From NCBI RefSeq assembly GCF_018613065.1, contig NZ_JAGGQW010000023.1, positions 1-7,951 of the forward strand: a DNA stretch of 7,951 nucleotides, written 5' to 3'. Origin of the DNA: Bacillus sp. ISL-7 (GTDB lineage Bacteria; Bacillota; Bacilli; Bacillales_B; DSM-18226). Positions 6,157 through 7,951 of the stretch are shown here, piece after piece. A program made the translations under genes and the position numbers. The notes beneath the pieces were generated by a model that made no database searches, was not told the origin of the DNA, and saw only the letters and a list, made by a program, of their open reading frames with translations. Position 1 is the stretch's first letter. Each line of letters opens with the position of its first letter.

Positions 6157-6336
6157 ATTATCCTCGAAGTGTGAAGTAAATAAATAAATGTTCAATCTAA
6201 TCATTAACTCTCTAAACATAAAAAATTCATTTTAAGTGAATAATCTTGTTCATATGATTTAATAATATCCCATGTGCTCTATATCCTTTAAAAGGAGTAA
6301 TTCATGAATGGACAAAAAATAATAAGGAGTGTAGTC

Positions 6337-6849
6337 ATGGGAATTCTAAGTGGTAACCCTCAGGATGAACCAATGCATTACGGTGAGGTATTCGGAACTT
6401 GGACTTACCTTTTGACCAACAATGGCTTAATTGCCGCTTACCAGTCTTATATTAATCACGCTGGCGATCAAGACTTGAAAAAACTTATTGAAGAAGCTAT
6501 TCAAGGAATGAAAAACGAAAACCAACAATTACAGGAACTTCTTAAAGCGAATGGGATTGGCCTACCACCAGCGCCTCCGGATCGTCCAAATGTAAATTTA
6601 GAGGACATTCCTGTTGGAGCAAGGTTTACAGACCCAGAGATCAGCGCAGCTGTTAGCAGCAACGTGGCTGCAGGACTAGTAGCATGCAGCCAGCTAATTG
6701 GCCAATGTATCCGAGAAGATATTGCAATGATGTATGGTCAGTTTCATTTAGCAAAAGCACAATTTGGTGCAAAAATGTTAAAGTTGAATAAAGAAAATGG
6801 TTGGTTAATTCCTCCACCACTTCACTATAGTAAAAATAAAGACTGCTAA
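6337..6849 (+). CDS. DUF3231 family protein
   Basis: A 170-aa protein of the DUF3231 family, found mainly in spore-forming Bacillaceae; its function is unknown. The single-domain form is recognisable from its start MGILSGNPQDEPMHYGEVF, the central PPAPPDRPNVNLEDIPVGAR segment, and the helical GLVACSQLIGQCIREDIAMM region, which suggests a ferritin-like or helical-bundle fold. No signal peptide is seen. ATG 6337 is preferred because AAGGAG lies 7 bases upstream and the family typically begins MGILSGNP. A second in-frame ATG at 6304, with AAAAGGAG 6 bases upstream, would add 11 residues (MNGQKIIRSVV), so both starts may be used. A terminator follows the stop directly, so the gene is probably transcribed alone. 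Nothing links it to the copper locus, which is transcribed away from it. Confidence 0.88.
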   Translation: MGILSGNPQDEPMHYGEVFGTWTYLLTNNGLIAAYQSYINHAGDQDLKKLIEEAIQGMKNENQQLQELLKANGIGLPPAPPDRPNVNLEDIPVGARFTDPEISAAVSSNVAAGLVACSQLIGQCIREDIAMMYGQFHLAKAQFGAKMLKLNKENGWLIPPPLHYSKNKDC

Positions 6850-6854
6850 TTAGC

Positions 6855-6882
6855 AGGCGCCTCATATGAGGTGCCTTTTTTA
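6855..6882 (+). terminator. Strong terminator of the DUF3231 gene
   Basis: AGGCGCCTCA (6855-6864) pairs with TGAGGTGCCT (6867-6876), with one G-U pair, and a run of T follows. It begins 5 bases after the stop codon and is GC-rich, a classic Rho-independent terminator. Confidence 0.9.
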
Positions 6883-7036
6883 ATGTTCGCAATATCAGTC
6901 ACTTACGGCTCACGTTTCGGCTCAAAATGTTCGAATTGTTCATTTAATGGTATAAACTTTAATTAATAACAAATAATCTTATTAAGATATTTCATCATCT
7001 AATTTAAGAAAAACATTTTCTGCAAGGGTGAATAAG
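6883..7036. other. Short AT-rich leader region
   Basis: This is the stretch between the DUF3231 terminator and the small membrane ORF. It contains a short direct repeat (CGGCTCA at 6906-6912 and CGGCTCA at 6918-6924). Possible promoter hexamers for the small ORF, such as TTGTTC near 6937, are too weak to call. Confidence 0.4.
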
Positions 7037-7168
7037 ATGTTCTATTGGATTTATAATCACTTTATAAATTCTGTTTACTTTATAATTACTTGCTATTTAA
7101 TATTTTTTTCTGTTGCATTTTGGCTTTTGATTTCCATCAAGAAAGAAAGGAATAATGATAAATCTTAA
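7037..7168 (+). CDS. Small single-helix membrane protein, 43 aa, hypothetical
   Basis: I do not recognise a family. The ORF runs from ATG 7037 to the TAA at 7166-7168, with AAGGGTG about 8 bases upstream. The product starts MFYWIYNHFINS, continues with a hydrophobic helix of about 21 residues (roughly 14-34, including YFIITCYLIFFSVAFWLLI), and ends in the charged tail KKERNNDKS. The positive residues after the helix predict a cytoplasmic C-terminus. The clean split into hydrophobic and charged parts, with a ribosome binding site, argues for a real small protein. AT-rich DNA can give such ORFs by chance, so confidence is moderate. Confidence 0.5.
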   Translation: MFYWIYNHFINSVYFIITCYLIFFSVAFWLLISIKKERNNDKS

Positions 7169-7251
7169 TGAAATACCCTTTAATGAACATTATTGGTCAA
7201 TTATGCATTACTAAATTATTAAGACATAATGATAACTTAAAAGACACAATT

Positions 7252-7332
7252 CCTTGTACAAGAATTGCGCCCGATTGTTGAAGATCATTGCTTAAATCTT
7301 ATTCAAGATAAGCCCCCGTTTCAGTAGTGCTT
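7252..7332 (+). repeat. Compound intergenic repeat, copies C and D
   Basis: Copy C (7252-7294) starts with the perfect 10-bp palindrome CTTGTACAAG (7253-7262), then the core ATTGCGCCCGATTGTTGAAG. A hairpin follows: GCTT-AA-ATCTT (7290-7300) against AAGAT-AAGC (7305-7313) around ATTC. Copy D (7298-7332) is a looser match with TAAGCCCCCGTTTCAGTAG. The tandem arrangement makes this the most complete repeat site in the window. Confidence 0.55.
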
Positions 7333-7554
7333 ACTAAATAAAAATGGCTAAATTAAAGATTTACATGTATAAGATTTTTAGATATTTAGTGCGACAATTA
7401 TGACTTACAGAAGAATAGTGCATTCATGCACCAATACAAGTATTTATACATGGGTAAAATGCTGTTATATCTCAAGATTTCTAGAGATGACAATTTAAAA
7501 AAATCTTAATATGACTTTAAACGACTTATGATTTACCACCCTAATTGAAAGAAC
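7333..7554. other. Intergenic DNA without a recognised feature
   Basis: AT-rich sequence with stop codons in all frames. I see no ribosome binding site with a following ORF, no strong hairpin and no RNA gene. Confidence 0.5.
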
Positions 7555-7630
7555 CCTCATCTGAAAGGTGAACTTTAGCTCCATATGAAAAGCACTTTAC
7601 TCCTGTTTGAAGTAGAATGCTAAGATGAGG
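7555..7630. other. Possible structured RNA element, three-way-junction-like
   Basis: The outer stem CCTCATCT (7555-7562) pairs perfectly with AGATGAGG (7623-7630). Inside, AAAG-GTGAA-CTTT (7564-7576) can form a small hairpin. AGCACTTTACT (7591-7601) pairs with AGTAGAATGCT (about 7611-7621), with one mismatch and one wobble. The helices are nearly contiguous, as in a compact folded RNA or a small mobile hairpin element. It lies 6 bases after the stop of the minus-strand DUF4871-like gene, so it may be that gene's terminator or 3' structure. T-rich sequence follows it on the plus strand (ATTTAATTATTTTTC). Confidence 0.45.
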
Positions 7631-7636
7631 ATTTAA

Positions 7637-7951
7637 TTATTTTTCTTTAACATCTACGACAATAGTTCCAAATAAATTATCGTTAATATAAGCATCGAGT
7701 TTCCAGATGCCTTTTGTTGGTAACTCAATGCCTGATGGAGTAGAAGCTGGTGCTCCCCAGTTTTCTCCTCCAATTGGGTTTGCTTTTATAACTGTTAATT
7801 TATTACCTTTTTCATTTGATGCAATTACTTTTAAATTATTTCCAACAATTTTGTTCAGATCTCCCCAAAACAACCACATGTATTTCTGCGTTTTTCCTGC
7901 AATAAATGGGTGTAACCGTCAAGTAGAAATCAACAGTTTTTAGTAAATAAG
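7637..7951 (-). pseudogene. DUF4871-like protein, C-terminal part, interrupted and truncated by the window edge
   Basis: The C-terminal region of a protein I recognise as like DUF4871 (a Bacillaceae family of unknown function, often exported). It is visible from RLHPFIAGKTQKYMWLFWGD (from 7918) through PIGGENWGAPASTPSGIELP to the end GIWKLDAYINDNLFGTIVVD plus VKEK, stop at 7637-7639. The family-like part extends upstream of the first available Met (7879), which is internal (QKYMW), has no ribosome binding site, and is not a true start. An in-frame TGA at 7919-7921 lies directly before RLHPF. Another reading frame stays open from there to the window end and reads LLKTVDFYLT, so a frameshift near 7918-7925 could join the two parts. 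Either the gene is a pseudogene or only a fragment remains; the 5' end is outside the window. Confidence 0.6.

Larger units (their letters stand above)
5829..6300. other. Divergent intergenic region between csoR and the DUF3231 gene
   Basis: No supported gene lies between the csoR promoter and the DUF3231 gene. The stretch is AT-rich. It contains an orphan hairpin (6018-6060), a 16-bp palindrome (ACTTTTTTAAAAAAGT, 6079-6094) and two intergenic repeat copies (5876-5915, 6114-6156). I could not settle on promoter hexamers for the plus-strand gene. Confidence 0.6.

Noticed and set aside
6225..6275. Possible forespore sigma-factor promoter before the DUF3231 gene
   Set aside because: GAATA and CATATGA are present but only about 8 bases apart, far too close for a sigma-G-type promoter.
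6653..6892. 79-aa minus-strand ORF across the DUF3231 gene end
   Set aside because: Antisense to a recognised gene and running through its terminator.
7252..7332. CRISPR-like array
   Set aside because: The repeat copies are too few and too divergent, spacing is irregular, and no cas gene is in the window.
7707..7943. 78-aa plus-strand ORF opposite the DUF4871-like gene
   Set aside because: The minus frame shows the family pattern (YMWLFWGD, GIWKLDAY); this frame shows none.

Overview
The window looks like low-GC Firmicutes DNA, most likely from a Bacillaceae species (Bacillus in the broad sense). The reasons are AT-rich intergenic DNA, strong AGGAGG-type ribosome binding sites, a CsoR/CopZ/CopA copper system, and the DUF3231- and DUF4871-type proteins. 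The species cannot be fixed from the sequence alone.

Layout. (1) Positions 1-694, plus strand: the 3' part of an IS4-family transposase, broken by a stop codon that replaces the Tyr of its YREK signature. A plus-strand terminator (746-786) and a gene-poor stretch follow. (2) Positions 1057-5828, minus strand: a copper-homeostasis locus. In transcription order it holds csoR (copper-sensing repressor), copZ (chaperone), a second copZ-like chaperone behind its own operator-like site, copA (two-HMA-domain Cu(I)-exporting P1B ATPase), a membrane-anchored His-rich protein with two copies of H-x12-H-x-H-P, and a thioredoxin-like [2Fe-2S] ferredoxin. A terminator closes the locus. Related operator-like sites lie before csoR, the second chaperone and copA. 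(3) Positions 5829-6300: intergenic DNA with an orphan hairpin, a 16-bp palindrome and degenerate repeats. (4) Positions 6337-6849, plus strand: a DUF3231 protein with a strong terminator. (5) Positions 6883-7636: mostly non-coding, with a 43-aa single-helix membrane ORF, a compound intergenic repeat and a possible three-way-junction structure. (6) Positions 7637-7951, minus strand: the C-terminal part of a DUF4871-like protein, interrupted upstream and running off the window.

How the genes work together. CsoR should release its operators when Cu(I) rises. The CopZ proteins would then carry Cu(I) to CopA, which pumps it out. The His-rich protein has its C-terminal domains predicted outside the membrane, where it could bind exported copper. 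The ferredoxin could supply electrons or sense redox state. The roles of these last two are inferred from operon position and visible ligand residues; they are the least understood parts of the locus and the best place to look for something new.
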